From assembly GCF_032586175.1 (NCBI RefSeq), contig NZ_JAWHTE010000003.1:248001-312000 (forward strand): 64,000 nt of DNA. The letters are read 5' to 3'. A program made the position numbers and the translations under genes. Within the stretch, counting starts at the first letter, position 1. Every line of letters starts with the position of its first letter. Source of the stretch: Ovoidimarina sediminis (GTDB lineage Bacteria > Pseudomonadota > Alphaproteobacteria > Rhodobacterales > Rhodobacteraceae). Under the pieces are notes generated by a model that was not told the DNA's origin, did no database searches, and saw only the letters and a program-made list of their open reading frames with translations. This document shows, piece by piece, positions 52,211 through 60,619 of this stretch.

Positions 52211-52224
52211 GTATACGTGCAGGC

Positions 52225-53334
52225 TCAGGCGGCCTTCACGGCTTCGACCGCGGGATCGACGAGCCTGTATTTCATCTCGTTCGCCTCGGCGCGGAAGAAC
52301 TGAAGATTGGCCAGTTGTTCCTCCGGGAAGGACGTCGATCTCTTCTCCAGATCGGTCAGATAGTTCGACGCGTCCTTGTACGTCGAGATGAAGCCCGACG
52401 CCTTCGTCATCGACGCGCCGATCTCGGGCGATGCCAGCAGCGCATCCAGAAGTTTGTAGGCGCTGTCGGCATTCGGCGCATTGTTCGCGATATTCAGCGT
52501 GTAGACAAAGCCGTAGGAACCTTCCTGCGGGATCGACATGCCGAGCGGGAACCCGTCATTGATCAGCGCGGCGGCCGGACCGTTCCAGGAATGGCCCAGC
52601 ACAATGTCCTGGTTGATGAACATCTGCTGCACTTCCGCACCACTGTCGTAGTACTTGCGGACGAGCGGCTTCTTCTCGATCAGGAAATTCTTCGCTTCCT
52701 CGACGATCGCCGCGGCCTTATCGGGGTCGTCCATATAGGCCACCATGTTGCCATCATAGCCCATCATCAGCATCACGATCGACATCATATCCTGGATGAT
52801 ATAGGCGGTCTGTCCGCTGTATTTCTCGCTGAACAGCGTATCCCAGGTCTGCGCCTCTTCCTCGGATACGTATTCCGTGTTGTACGACAACACCTCCATG
52901 CCCGAGAGGATCGGAGCGCCCCACTTGTTGCCGTTGATCGTGGCCCAGTCGCTTTCCGAGAAGGTGGGGTTGATGTTGCCCCAGTTGGACAGGCGATCGG
53001 TATCCATGGGCGCCAGCAATTCGCTGTCGATGAACTGCAGGAACCGATGCCCGGCGACGGTCACGATATCCACTGTCGGGTTCGGCGCCTCGGCGGCCAG
53101 AAGGTTGAACTGCTTGCCCTGATCGTCGACGAGGCGGACGTTCACCTTGATGCCGGTCTCTGCCTCGAACTGTTCCTTGAAGGCATCGGGCACGAACTGG
53201 TTGTAGGTCCAGACATTCACTTCCCCGCTGCCTTGCGCGTGGCTGCGGCGCAGATAGGCCGGGCTGGCCAATGCGGCCGCACCAAGCGCGGTGCTGCCGA
53301 GGAACCGGCGGCGGTCCATTATCAGTTTCGTCAT
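52225..53334 (-). CDS. ABC transporter substrate-binding protein, polyamine/opine type
   Basis: A 369-residue periplasmic protein with a Tat-type signal: twin arginines in MDRRRFLGSTALGAAALASP (about 7-26). The mature part resembles PotD/Fe-type bacterial extracellular solute-binding proteins (GSGEVNVWTYNQFVPDAFKEQFEAETGIKVNV, WGAPILSGMEVLSYNTEYV). The ligand is not readable. It is encoded 26 bases after the opine-dehydrogenase-like gene. Confidence 0.9.
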   Translation of the reverse strand: MTKLIMDRRRFLGSTALGAAALASPAYLRRSHAQGSGEVNVWTYNQFVPDAFKEQFEAETGIKVNVRLVDDQGKQFNLLAAEAPNPTVDIVTVAGHRFLQFIDSELLAPMDTDRLSNWGNINPTFSESDWATINGNKWGAPILSGMEVLSYNTEYVSEEEAQTWDTLFSEKYSGQTAYIIQDMMSIVMLMMGYDGNMVAYMDDPDKAAAIVEEAKNFLIEKKPLVRKYYDSGAEVQQMFINQDIVLGHSWNGPAAALINDGFPLGMSIPQEGSYGFVYTLNIANNAPNADSAYKLLDALLASPEIGASMTKASGFISTYKDASNYLTDLEKRSTSFPEEQLANLQFFRAEANEMKYRLVDPAVEAVKAA

Positions 53335-53360
53335 TTCGAACTCCCTCTTCAGTTGATTGG

Positions 53361-54482
53361 TTATTGATCCGCAAGGGCGGTTTCGCCCCCCCGGTTGGTC
53401 AGAAGGCCGGTTTTCGCAGCCTCCTTCAGGCCTTCGAGCGAGTGGCCCGACAGGTCGATGGCATCCAAAAGCGCGTTCTCTGCCATGAAATCGCGCCCGT
53501 ACATCGCAGAGAAGATGCGAATCCCCGCCGCGTGCAAGACTGCCGGGCGTCCGACCATACGGCCGAGCGCGGCAGTCAGCGCCAGACCGTACGGGACATC
53601 CTCTGTCACATAGCGGCTGTCGGCAGTCGCGGGGCCTGTGCCGCCGTTCCCTTCTGCGTGCATCTGCTGGTTCATTTCGGAAATAGAGGCGACCGGCACA
53701 TGAAAGGACAGATGAAAATGTTCAAAAATCGTCCGCACCTTCAGGCCCAGAGCATCGGCGATTGCCAGACGTTCAGCATCCAGCGCCTCCAGCAGACGTC
53801 CCACATTCGGCGTGACGTTCTGTCCCTGGCTCCAGTCTTCGCCGCGCTCCATCCGGGTCATGTTGCCAAGCGCGATCCCCATGTGGTTCTGGGGGTTGAG
53901 GTTCGACAGCGAGATCGCAAGCAAACCATCGCGCGGCTGGAAACGGTCGCCGAACAGGCGTTGACAAAGCTTCAGCCCCTCGTCCGAATACACGTCCGGC
54001 ACAGTGCAGAGGTCGATCAACTTGCGCACCGTGTTCACCCGCACGTGTGTTGCCGACTGCTTCCGCCCGGTCACGGCCGTCGTGCCCCAGGCGGTGACCG
54101 GGGCCGTAATCCCGCGCGCCGCAAGCTGTTCGCCAAGATAGATCGCGCCAAGCGAGGCGTGGGAAGAAATGATCACATGCTGGCCGTCGCGGATATGTGG
54201 GGCCAGCGCATCCATCACTGCCTTGTGGCCATAGGCGGGCAGCGCAATGAGAATGTGTTCGTTTTCTTCGGCGAGTTGCCGGGCTGACCCGGCAATGCGT
54301 GGCGTCAGCTCGGCTTCGATCGCGCCTTCAGCCGTCAGTGCAGCGCCCTCCGCCAGAGCAGCAGTGCCCGTGCCCGACGGCGACCAGAGCATCGGGTCAT
54401 GCCCGTTGCCGCTTAAAAGCGCCGCGGTTCCGAAGGCGATCGAGCCGGCGCCCGCAATGCCGATCTGTAGCCGGTCTTCCAT
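53361..54482 (-). CDS. NAD/NADP octopine/nopaline dehydrogenase-like enzyme
   Basis: A 373-residue oxidoreductase: Rossmann domain with IGIAGAGSIAFGTAALL (about 7-23), and a C-terminal octopine-dehydrogenase-type helical domain including SNLNPQNHMGIALG. These enzymes reductively join or oxidatively split an amino acid and a 2-oxo acid. Next to a polyamine/opine-type importer and a flavin monooxygenase, it most probably works in catabolism, cleaving an imported N-carboxyalkyl amino acid. The substrate is unknown. Confidence 0.88.
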   Translation of the reverse strand: MEDRLQIGIAGAGSIAFGTAALLSGNGHDPMLWSPSGTGTAALAEGAALTAEGAIEAELTPRIAGSARQLAEENEHILIALPAYGHKAVMDALAPHIRDGQHVIISSHASLGAIYLGEQLAARGITAPVTAWGTTAVTGRKQSATHVRVNTVRKLIDLCTVPDVYSDEGLKLCQRLFGDRFQPRDGLLAISLSNLNPQNHMGIALGNMTRMERGEDWSQGQNVTPNVGRLLEALDAERLAIADALGLKVRTIFEHFHLSFHVPVASISEMNQQMHAEGNGGTGPATADSRYVTEDVPYGLALTAALGRMVGRPAVLHAAGIRIFSAMYGRDFMAENALLDAIDLSGHSLEGLKEAAKTGLLTNRGGETALADQ

Positions 54483-54536
54483 CAGGTTCTTCCCCTCTCG
54501 GATGGTATGAGACGCAAAGTTGGCGGCGCCGTCAAA

Positions 54537-55127
54537 TCATGCCTCTGCTTCATCGGGGCGAACGGGGTCACCAAGGACATGCATTAGGCGGTTTGCCCAT
54601 CCGAAAAGCGCGGTCGACAGGATCAAGTCCAAGATCTCCGCTTCGTCGAGACCGGCCTTGCGCAGTGCCTGCATCTCCTCCGCTCCGGCCGCCGGTGGGG
54701 CCTCGGACAGCGCCAAGGCGAAATCGAAGATCGCCCTGTCGCGGTCTGTCAGCTTGGCGTCACGGCCATTGCGGAACATCCGATCTGTCACCTCGGTGCT
54801 TTTTTCCAGCTTCGCGTGGCGGTCGGCATGAACTGCGGCACAATAGATGCAGTGGTTCACCATCGAGGCGCCGATCGCCCCGATCTCGCGCTCGGCCCGG
54901 CTCATGCCGCCTTCGTCGTACATGATCGCGTTGAAAAGGGGCGAACGGACCTTGAGCGATTCTACGTCATGGGCCAGCGTCAGCACATAATCGGACACCT
55001 TGGTGTTCGACGGCGTCACGCTGAGTGCATCGAGCTGCGCCTCGCTGGCCTCCTCCAGCTTCACGGGCATGACGCGCGGACGCCACTGGGGCACCCGGCG
55101 GCTGAACTTCCGAACCACCTGGCTCAT
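54537..55127 (-). CDS. Alkylhydroperoxidase (AhpD)-like protein, peroxidase-related Avi_7169 type
   Basis: A 196-residue AhpD/CMD-fold protein. The redox motif EREIGAIGASMVNHCIYCAAVH carries E81, C93, C96 and H100, as in active AhpD proteins. It follows the smaller CMD-fold gene with an ATGA overlap, the pair resembling the Avi_7170/Avi_7169 families that travel together in transport-linked clusters. It may detoxify peroxide made by the neighbouring monooxygenase; that role is inferred. Confidence 0.82.
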   Translation of the reverse strand: MSQVVRKFSRRVPQWRPRVMPVKLEEASEAQLDALSVTPSNTKVSDYVLTLAHDVESLKVRSPLFNAIMYDEGGMSRAEREIGAIGASMVNHCIYCAAVHADRHAKLEKSTEVTDRMFRNGRDAKLTDRDRAIFDFALALSEAPPAAGAEEMQALRKAGLDEAEILDLILSTALFGWANRLMHVLGDPVRPDEAEA

Positions 55128-55603
55128 GACGCATCCCCCGCCATCAGCCGCAGCCCGGCGACCACCCGAAGCTGATAGGCAAGGAAGGCATTCAGTTCGC
55201 AAAGCCGCACGATATCCGCATCCGCGATACCTGCATCCTGAAGCGCGGCTATATCCTCTGCCGTAACGTCTCGCGTATTGGCGGCGACCTTGTCCATGAA
55301 GGCAATGACCGGGCCCAAGCCCAGCGCCATGCCGTCCTCTGCGGGATTGGCCAACCCGGCGAATTCGCCCGCCGCCGATTCGTGGTGCCGAGCGACTTCG
55401 GCGTTTCCGTTCAGCGTGGCGATCCGCGCGGCCAAGGCGGCGCGCAGGGAATGCGGCCAAGACCCGGCGTCTTGGGGCAGAAGAACCGCAGCTTCCGCCG
55501 CCGCCGTCATCTCGAAGATATTCGACCGGTGTGCGACCGCGGCAGCCACGGGGCCATTTCCGTCGATACCGGCGGCGGCCAGCATGGTATCTGTAGCGCT
55601 CAT
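55124..55603 (-). CDS. CMD-fold protein (Avi_7170-like)
   Basis: A 159-residue protein of the carboxymuconolactone-decarboxylase fold: RAALAARIATLNGNAEVARHHES, then TAEDIAALQDAGIADADIVRLCELNAFLAYQLRVVAGLR. The CxxC of AhpD is absent, so it is probably not a peroxidase on its own. It overlaps the flavin monooxygenase gene and the AhpD-like gene by four bases each, so the three are translated together and may form a complex. Confidence 0.78.
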   Translation of the reverse strand: MSATDTMLAAAGIDGNGPVAAAVAHRSNIFEMTAAAEAAVLLPQDAGSWPHSLRAALAARIATLNGNAEVARHHESAAGEFAGLANPAEDGMALGLGPVIAFMDKVAANTRDVTAEDIAALQDAGIADADIVRLCELNAFLAYQLRVVAGLRLMAGDAS

Positions 55604-57066
55604 GCCACCCGCCCCGCTTCGTCCGATGTCTCAAGCTCCGTCGCCGTCCACTCGCTGCCGTCGAGTTCCGGCTTGGCGTAATCGATCATGCCTTTCCAAT
55701 GCGCCTCGACGTCTTCGGCATAAAGCGTCGATGCAAGCGCGCGGGTCAGCCATTCCGCCCCCTCGGAAACACCTGGGATATCGCCGCTGACCTTGCCGAG
55801 GCTCGCCGAGGCCCCGTAGTTGAAGCAATATACGTTCTTGAGCCACGGCGCGGTGCCCGGCACCTTTTCGCGGAAACTGAAATCGGGGTTGAGATAGGGA
55901 AACCGCCCGAGATCGGCCGATTGTTCGTCCTTTGGCGGGGTATAGACATCCTGCCAGTTCTGGATATCGCCCGCCGCTTCGCCGAACTCCACGCGCGACA
56001 GCGGATTGATCGTGAAACCGGTTCCTAGGATGATGAAGTCCGTCAGGTAGGACGTGCCATCGGCAAATCTCACCCGCACGGCGCCGTCTTCCTCGGTCGT
56101 GGACGTCACCGCCTTGCCGAAGTGGAAATAGGCATTGTCATGCCGGCTTACACGCAGCGTCGAACCATGGGGTGCCGGCGTCTGGGTGGCGAACGAATAT
56201 TGCATGAAGCGCCACCGCCACTCGTCGGACAGATCCGCAAAGCCCGCGGTGAAGCCGAAGCTTCCGATCCCCATCATCTTGTTAATCGTCGGCATGTCTT
56301 TGCGGCGGATCAGGTGGCGCACCTCGGCTGCGCCATGCTCCAGCGCCTCCGCGGCGTTGTCGACTGCCGAAGCGCCGATCCCGACCACGGCCACGCGCTT
56401 ACCTCTGAGTGCGCCGAAATCGATCTCGTCCGCGCTATGCGCCCAATACCTGCGGGGCAGGCGGTCGACGAAGCCCGGAATGTTCTGCTCGCCGGTGCCG
56501 TCGCGGCCCGTGGCTAAAACCAGTTTCCGGGTCAGCGCCGTGCCGCTTGTCGCCCCCGAAAGCCGCAATCGCAACAGATCGCCCTCGGGCTCAACCAGAT
56601 CAACGGAAACACCGTTTTCGACCGGGATGCTCAGAGCTTTCCGATACCAGCGCAGGTAATCCATCCACATTGGCCGCGGAATCTTATCCAGAGCCTCCCA
56701 TGCCACGCTCCCGAACTGTGCCCGGAACCAGGCCTGAAAGGTCAGCGGACCCTGGCGATAACAGGGCCCGGTGAGTTCCTTGGGCGACCGCAAGGTTTCC
56801 ATCCGCGCATATGTCAGCCAGGGCCCCTCCAGGCCTTCGGGGCTGCGGTCCAGCACACGGGTGTTCAGCACCCCGCCCATTCTGAGGGCAAACCACGCCA
56901 GCATTCCACACATGCCGGCGCCGATGATCGTCACGTCGGTAACGCCCGCGCGGCGCGGCACCCAATCCTTGCCGGGATAGGAGAGAAAACGCAGATCCTC
57001 CTTCAGTCGGGCATCGAGCGCGGGCAATCCGCAGGCGTCGATCGGAGAATTCTGGGTATTGGTCAT
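55600..57066 (-). CDS. FAD-dependent NAD(P)H monooxygenase-like protein
   Basis: A 488-residue flavoprotein with two dinucleotide-binding folds: IIGAGMCGML (about 48-57) for FAD and VVGIGASAVDNA (about 227-238) for NAD(P)H, the layout of flavin-containing/Baeyer-Villiger or N-hydroxylating monooxygenases. The late motif DFIILGTGFTINP matches the FAD-contact ATG-type motif. An N-hydroxylase or amine oxygenase acting on the imported compound is a reasonable guess. It is the first gene of the minus-strand operon. Confidence 0.85.
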   Translation of the reverse strand: MTNTQNSPIDACGLPALDARLKEDLRFLSYPGKDWVPRRAGVTDVTIIGAGMCGMLAWFALRMGGVLNTRVLDRSPEGLEGPWLTYARMETLRSPKELTGPCYRQGPLTFQAWFRAQFGSVAWEALDKIPRPMWMDYLRWYRKALSIPVENGVSVDLVEPEGDLLRLRLSGATSGTALTRKLVLATGRDGTGEQNIPGFVDRLPRRYWAHSADEIDFGALRGKRVAVVGIGASAVDNAAEALEHGAAEVRHLIRRKDMPTINKMMGIGSFGFTAGFADLSDEWRWRFMQYSFATQTPAPHGSTLRVSRHDNAYFHFGKAVTSTTEEDGAVRVRFADGTSYLTDFIILGTGFTINPLSRVEFGEAAGDIQNWQDVYTPPKDEQSADLGRFPYLNPDFSFREKVPGTAPWLKNVYCFNYGASASLGKVSGDIPGVSEGAEWLTRALASTLYAEDVEAHWKGMIDYAKPELDGSEWTATELETSDEAGRVA

Positions 57067-57481
57067 GTCTCGTCTTGTCCTTTGTATTCCGGCACAGGTG
57101 CCTGCCTGTGGAACAAGGGCCTTGAATGTCGCGGCGCTGACTCGACCCTGAACCGCTCTCCGCCGTGCAATCTGGGTCTATTGAGACCTGATTGTCCACC
57201 GGACGAATGGGTTAGGCCGAATGGCTTTGGTCATCGTTGATGGAATCGAGTATGCGATTTTGCCGCTGAGATCCGCTTGCCGCCCCGCGAGAGGGATGAT
57301 GCGCCCGAACTGAATGTCGTGTGTCGGCCTGAAACCGCCTGTGGAATCCAGGCCACCAAAGCGCGCGCACCGCATCGCCACCCACCATCCCCCAAAGCCT
57401 CGCCCTTCTGACACCAATCTTCCAAGATCGGCGCGACTGTTTCATAATACTGCCCGAATTCCCCGGTAGCGCGGGGCACGC
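57067..57481. other. Divergent regulatory region, 415 bases without a gene
   Basis: The region lies between the start of the monooxygenase operon (minus) and the flippase-like gene (plus), so it should hold both promoters. The minus strand from 57500 to 57178 carries three overlapping open frames whose translations resemble nothing known. A degraded ORF is possible but not supported. No regulator gene sits beside the operon. Confidence 0.45.
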
Positions 57482-58486
57482 ATGATAACGAGCAGTTCAC
57501 CCCCTATGCCCCTGCCCCCGCGCGAGAGGACGGACCGGCGTGACCTTTGGGTCCTCGGCGGCCTTTTCGTTCTGATGATCGCGGGGCTGGCCGGGCTGGC
57601 CGCGGCAACGGGCTGGGCGGAGACGCTCGAGGAGATCGGCAAGCTAACCGCGTGGCAGGTCGTTGGGCTGCTTGCCTTGAGCCTTGTGAACTATCTCTTC
57701 CGCGGGATGCGCTGGCATCTTTTTGCAATGCGGCTCGGCCTGCCCACGGGCTTTATACAGGATTTGCGCCATTTCATCGGCGGGTTCGCGATGTCGGCCA
57801 CGCCAGGCCGTGTGGGCGAACTGGTGCGAATGCGGTGGATCCGGCGCGAGACGGGATGGAGCTTCGAGCGCACCGCCCCCCTCGTTCTGGTCGACCGGGC
57901 GTCGGATCTTGTGGCGATGGCCCTGATCCTCGCCCTTGCCCTTGCGCTTTCGGCAGGGGAAATCGCCGGGGCGATGCCGATTGTGATCCTGGCCCTCGGC
58001 ACCGCCTGGATCGCGACCCACCCGAGCCTCCTGGCAGCCTTTGCCTTGCGGAGTTACCGGATGACCGGGCGACTGCCACGGATCTGGGCACGGGTGCGGG
58101 CGGCATCCCGCTCGCTTGCCGCTTTCCGGGGGCCCTGGACGATCGGATTCGCCGCGGTTCTTGGCACGATTGGCTGGATGGCGGAAGGCTATGCCTTTCA
58201 TCTGCTTCTGGTGTGGATGGGATCGGATATCGGGCTCTGGACGGCCGTGGCGATCTTCATATTCTCCGCTCTTGCGGGCGGGCTGACCGGGGCGCCGGGC
58301 GGTGTGGGCGGCGCGGAAGCGGCGATGATCGCACTTCTGACGCTCGAAGGCGTGCCGTTGTCGGTTTCGGTGCCGGCGACGTTGATCATCCGGGTCACGA
58401 CGCTGTGGTTCGCGATCCTGCTCGGGCTTCTGGTTTTCCCTTTGGCGGAGCGGCAATCGATGAGAGGGGCCCATGGCGCGGCTTAG
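57482..58486 (+). CDS. Lysylphosphatidylglycerol-synthase-TM/UPF0104-type flippase-like membrane protein
   Basis: A 334-residue protein with about eight hydrophobic segments. LVNYLFRGMRWHLFAMRLG, the arginine-rich signature MSATPGRVGELVRMRWIRRETG and APGGVGGAEAAMIALL are diagnostic of the LPG-synthase membrane domain, which in relatives flips polyprenyl- or phospholipid-linked molecules. It overlaps the DprE1-like gene by 14 bases, so I infer a role in moving the polyprenyl-phosphoarabinose product or a related lipid. ATG at 57482 is used. Confidence 0.85.
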   Translation: MITSSSPPMPLPPRERTDRRDLWVLGGLFVLMIAGLAGLAAATGWAETLEEIGKLTAWQVVGLLALSLVNYLFRGMRWHLFAMRLGLPTGFIQDLRHFIGGFAMSATPGRVGELVRMRWIRRETGWSFERTAPLVLVDRASDLVAMALILALALALSAGEIAGAMPIVILALGTAWIATHPSLLAAFALRSYRMTGRLPRIWARVRAASRSLAAFRGPWTIGFAAVLGTIGWMAEGYAFHLLLVWMGSDIGLWTAVAIFIFSALAGGLTGAPGGVGGAEAAMIALLTLEGVPLSVSVPATLIIRVTTLWFAILLGLLVFPLAERQSMRGAHGAA

Positions 58487-59789
58487 AGAACTGGAACTCA
58501 CCGGCTGGGGCCGGACGATCAGGGCGACCGCAGAGGTGGCGAGGCCCGAGCGCAGGAGCGCGCTTGAGGCACTGATGGCCGAGGCCCCTGCCCCGGCGAT
58601 GGGACGCCTCAGATCCTACGGAGACGCGGCCCTGAACGATGGCGGCCTGGCGGTGGATATGACGCGGCTCGACCGGATGCTGGGGCTCGACGAAGACACC
58701 GGCATCCTGACGGTCGAGGCTGGTGCACGGATCGGAGAGATCAATGCGCATCTGGCCCCGCGCGGGTGGCTTGTGCCGGTGATGCCGGGCACGGGGTTCG
58801 CCACTGTGGGCGGCGCGATCGCGATGGATGTGCATGGCAAGAACCATCACGGCGCCGGGGCCTTCGGGCAGCATGTGACGCGGATGACGCTTCTGACGCC
58901 GGCGAATGGCGCGATCGAGGTGACGCCGGAGACGGGCGCAGTGTTCCGCGCCACGCTGGGCGGGCTCGGCCAGACCGGGATCATCGCGGAGGCCGCGATC
59001 CGGCTCAAGCGCGCCAAGGGCGAGGTGATGATGGTCACCGAGCGCCGGGTGGCGGATTGGGACGAACATCTTGCGCTTCTGGATGCGTCGGAGGCCACCT
59101 ATACCGTGGGCTGGATCGACGCGACGGCGACGGGCGCCGCCCTGGGACGGGGCATCCTTGAAGAGGCCGAGACAGGCGCGGGCCTCGTACCACCGGCCAA
59201 GCGCGGGAAACGGGTGCCTCTGGATGCCCCGGCTTTCGCGCTGTCGCCCGGTGTCGTGAAGACCTTCAACGCCGCCTATTGGCGCCGCGTGCCGGTTCGG
59301 GGCCGTACCGTGGTGAAGCCCATCGAGGATTTCTTCTTTCCGCTCGACAAGCTTCACGACTGGAACCGGCTTTACGGCAAGGCGGGGTTTCACCAGTTTC
59401 AATGCGTCGTTCCGCTCGAGGCAGCCGGTCAGTTGCGCGAGATGCTGGTGGCGGTTGCGAAATCGGCCATGGCCTCCCCCCTTGCTGTCCTGAAGCGCAT
59501 GGGGCCGGGGCGCGCGGGCATGATGTCCTTCCCGATGGAAGGCTATACGCTTGCGGTCGATCTGCACGCCGCGCATCGGCCCGGCGCGCTTGTTCAGCGA
59601 CTGGAAGCGATGGCGCGGGACGCGGGCGGGCGAATCTACCTCGCCAAGGATTCGCTCGGACAAGGAGAATCGGTGCGCGCGATGTATCCCGAATGGCAGG
59701 ACTGGGCGGAAGAGGTGGCGCGCCATGACCCGGAAGGGCGCATGGCGACGGATCTGGTGCGACGGCTTGGTTTGAGGGATCTGACATGA
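58473..59789 (+). CDS. DprE1-like FAD-dependent polyprenylphosphoryl-ribose 2-oxidase
   Basis: A 438-residue FAD oxidoreductase of the VAO type. GRLRSYGDAALNDGG (about 44-58), the DprE1 hallmark MDVHGKNHHGAGAFG (about 118-132) with its FAD/substrate histidines, and LGGLGQTGIIAEAAI match decaprenylphosphoryl-beta-D-ribose 2'-oxidase, which starts the epimerisation of ribose to arabinose on polyprenyl phosphate. It overlaps the next gene by four bases (ATGA). The mycobacterial NCCPF inhibitor-site motif was not found by eye. Confidence 0.88.
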   Translation: MARLRELELTGWGRTIRATAEVARPERRSALEALMAEAPAPAMGRLRSYGDAALNDGGLAVDMTRLDRMLGLDEDTGILTVEAGARIGEINAHLAPRGWLVPVMPGTGFATVGGAIAMDVHGKNHHGAGAFGQHVTRMTLLTPANGAIEVTPETGAVFRATLGGLGQTGIIAEAAIRLKRAKGEVMMVTERRVADWDEHLALLDASEATYTVGWIDATATGAALGRGILEEAETGAGLVPPAKRGKRVPLDAPAFALSPGVVKTFNAAYWRRVPVRGRTVVKPIEDFFFPLDKLHDWNRLYGKAGFHQFQCVVPLEAAGQLREMLVAVAKSAMASPLAVLKRMGPGRAGMMSFPMEGYTLAVDLHAAHRPGALVQRLEAMARDAGGRIYLAKDSLGQGESVRAMYPEWQDWAEEVARHDPEGRMATDLVRRLGLRDLT

Positions 59790-60529
59790 GCGGAACAGGC
59801 GGAACCTGGCTGATCCTGGGCGCATCCTCGGCAATGGCGCGCGCACTGACGCGCAAGGTGGCCGAGGCTGGCGCGGCGGTCTTCGTGGCCGGACGCGACG
59901 CGGCCGACCTGGAGGCGATTGCCGGCGACTGCAGGCTTCGCGGTGCTGCGGAGGCAGCGGCGCTTGCCTTTGATGCCCGCGACCCGAGCGGTTACGAGGC
60001 GATCCGCCGGACGCTCGAGGGGCGGGAGGGCCCGCTCAATATCGCCGTCTTCGTGGGCTCGATGCCGCCGCAGGAGGAGATCGACGCCGACCCCTTGCTG
60101 ATCGAAGGGGTGATCGCCGACAGTTTCGCCGGCCCCGCGACGCTTCTGACGCTGCTTGCGCCGCTTGTGGAAGCCTCGGGCGGAACCGTCGTGGGCGTCG
60201 GATCGGTGGCGGGCGACCGGGGCCGGATCGGCAACTATGTCTACGGTGCCGCGAAGGCGGGGTTTCACACCTATATGTCGGGGCTGAGAAACCGGCTGAC
60301 CCGCGCGGGCGCCCACGCGGTGACGGTAAAGCCCGGCTTCGTCGATACGGCGATGACCTGGGGCCTGCCGGGACTGTTCCTGGTCGCGCCGCCCGAGAAG
60401 GTGGCCGATGACATCCTTTCGGCCGTCCGGAAGCGGCGCGACGTGATCTATACGCCGTTCTTCTGGCGCTACATCATGCTGATCATCCGCTCTGTGCCGG
60501 AGCGGATCTTCAAGAAGCTGTCGGTCTGA
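59786..60529 (+). CDS. DprE2-like short-chain dehydrogenase
   Basis: A 247-residue Rossmann-fold SDR. LGASSAMARALTRK binds NAD(P); S140 in GVGSVAGDRGR and Y153-K157 in NYVYGAAKAG form the catalytic set. The GSVAGDRGR...YGAAK run is typical of DprE2, which reduces the 2'-keto intermediate to give polyprenylphosphoryl-arabinose. Overlap with the DprE1-like gene supports a two-step pair. Confidence 0.88.
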   Translation: MSGTGGTWLILGASSAMARALTRKVAEAGAAVFVAGRDAADLEAIAGDCRLRGAAEAAALAFDARDPSGYEAIRRTLEGREGPLNIAVFVGSMPPQEEIDADPLLIEGVIADSFAGPATLLTLLAPLVEASGGTVVGVGSVAGDRGRIGNYVYGAAKAGFHTYMSGLRNRLTRAGAHAVTVKPGFVDTAMTWGLPGLFLVAPPEKVADDILSAVRKRRDVIYTPFFWRYIMLIIRSVPERIFKKLSV

Positions 60530-60548
60530 GCCGAATTTCAATGTAGGT

Positions 60549-60614
60549 GGGGGCGCTGCCCCCATCGCCCGTTCCGGGCGATTCCCCCGGAGTATTTCCG
60601 CCAAAATGAAGGGG
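60549..60614 (-). repeat. Dispersed intergenic repeat, copy G
   Basis: Hairpin GGGGGC-GCT-GCCCCC (60549-60563), hairpin ATCGCCCG-TTC-CGGGCGAT (60564-60582) and core CCCCCGGAGTATTTCCGCCA AAATGAAGGGG (60584-60614). It is nearly identical to copy F, 14 kb away, and likewise lies between convergent genes. Confidence 0.85.
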
Positions 60615-60619
60615 CGGGT

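Noticed and set aside
57178..57500. A short minus-strand gene such as a transposase remnant
   Set aside because: Three overlapping frames are open, but I find no transposase motif, inverted repeats or ribosome site.
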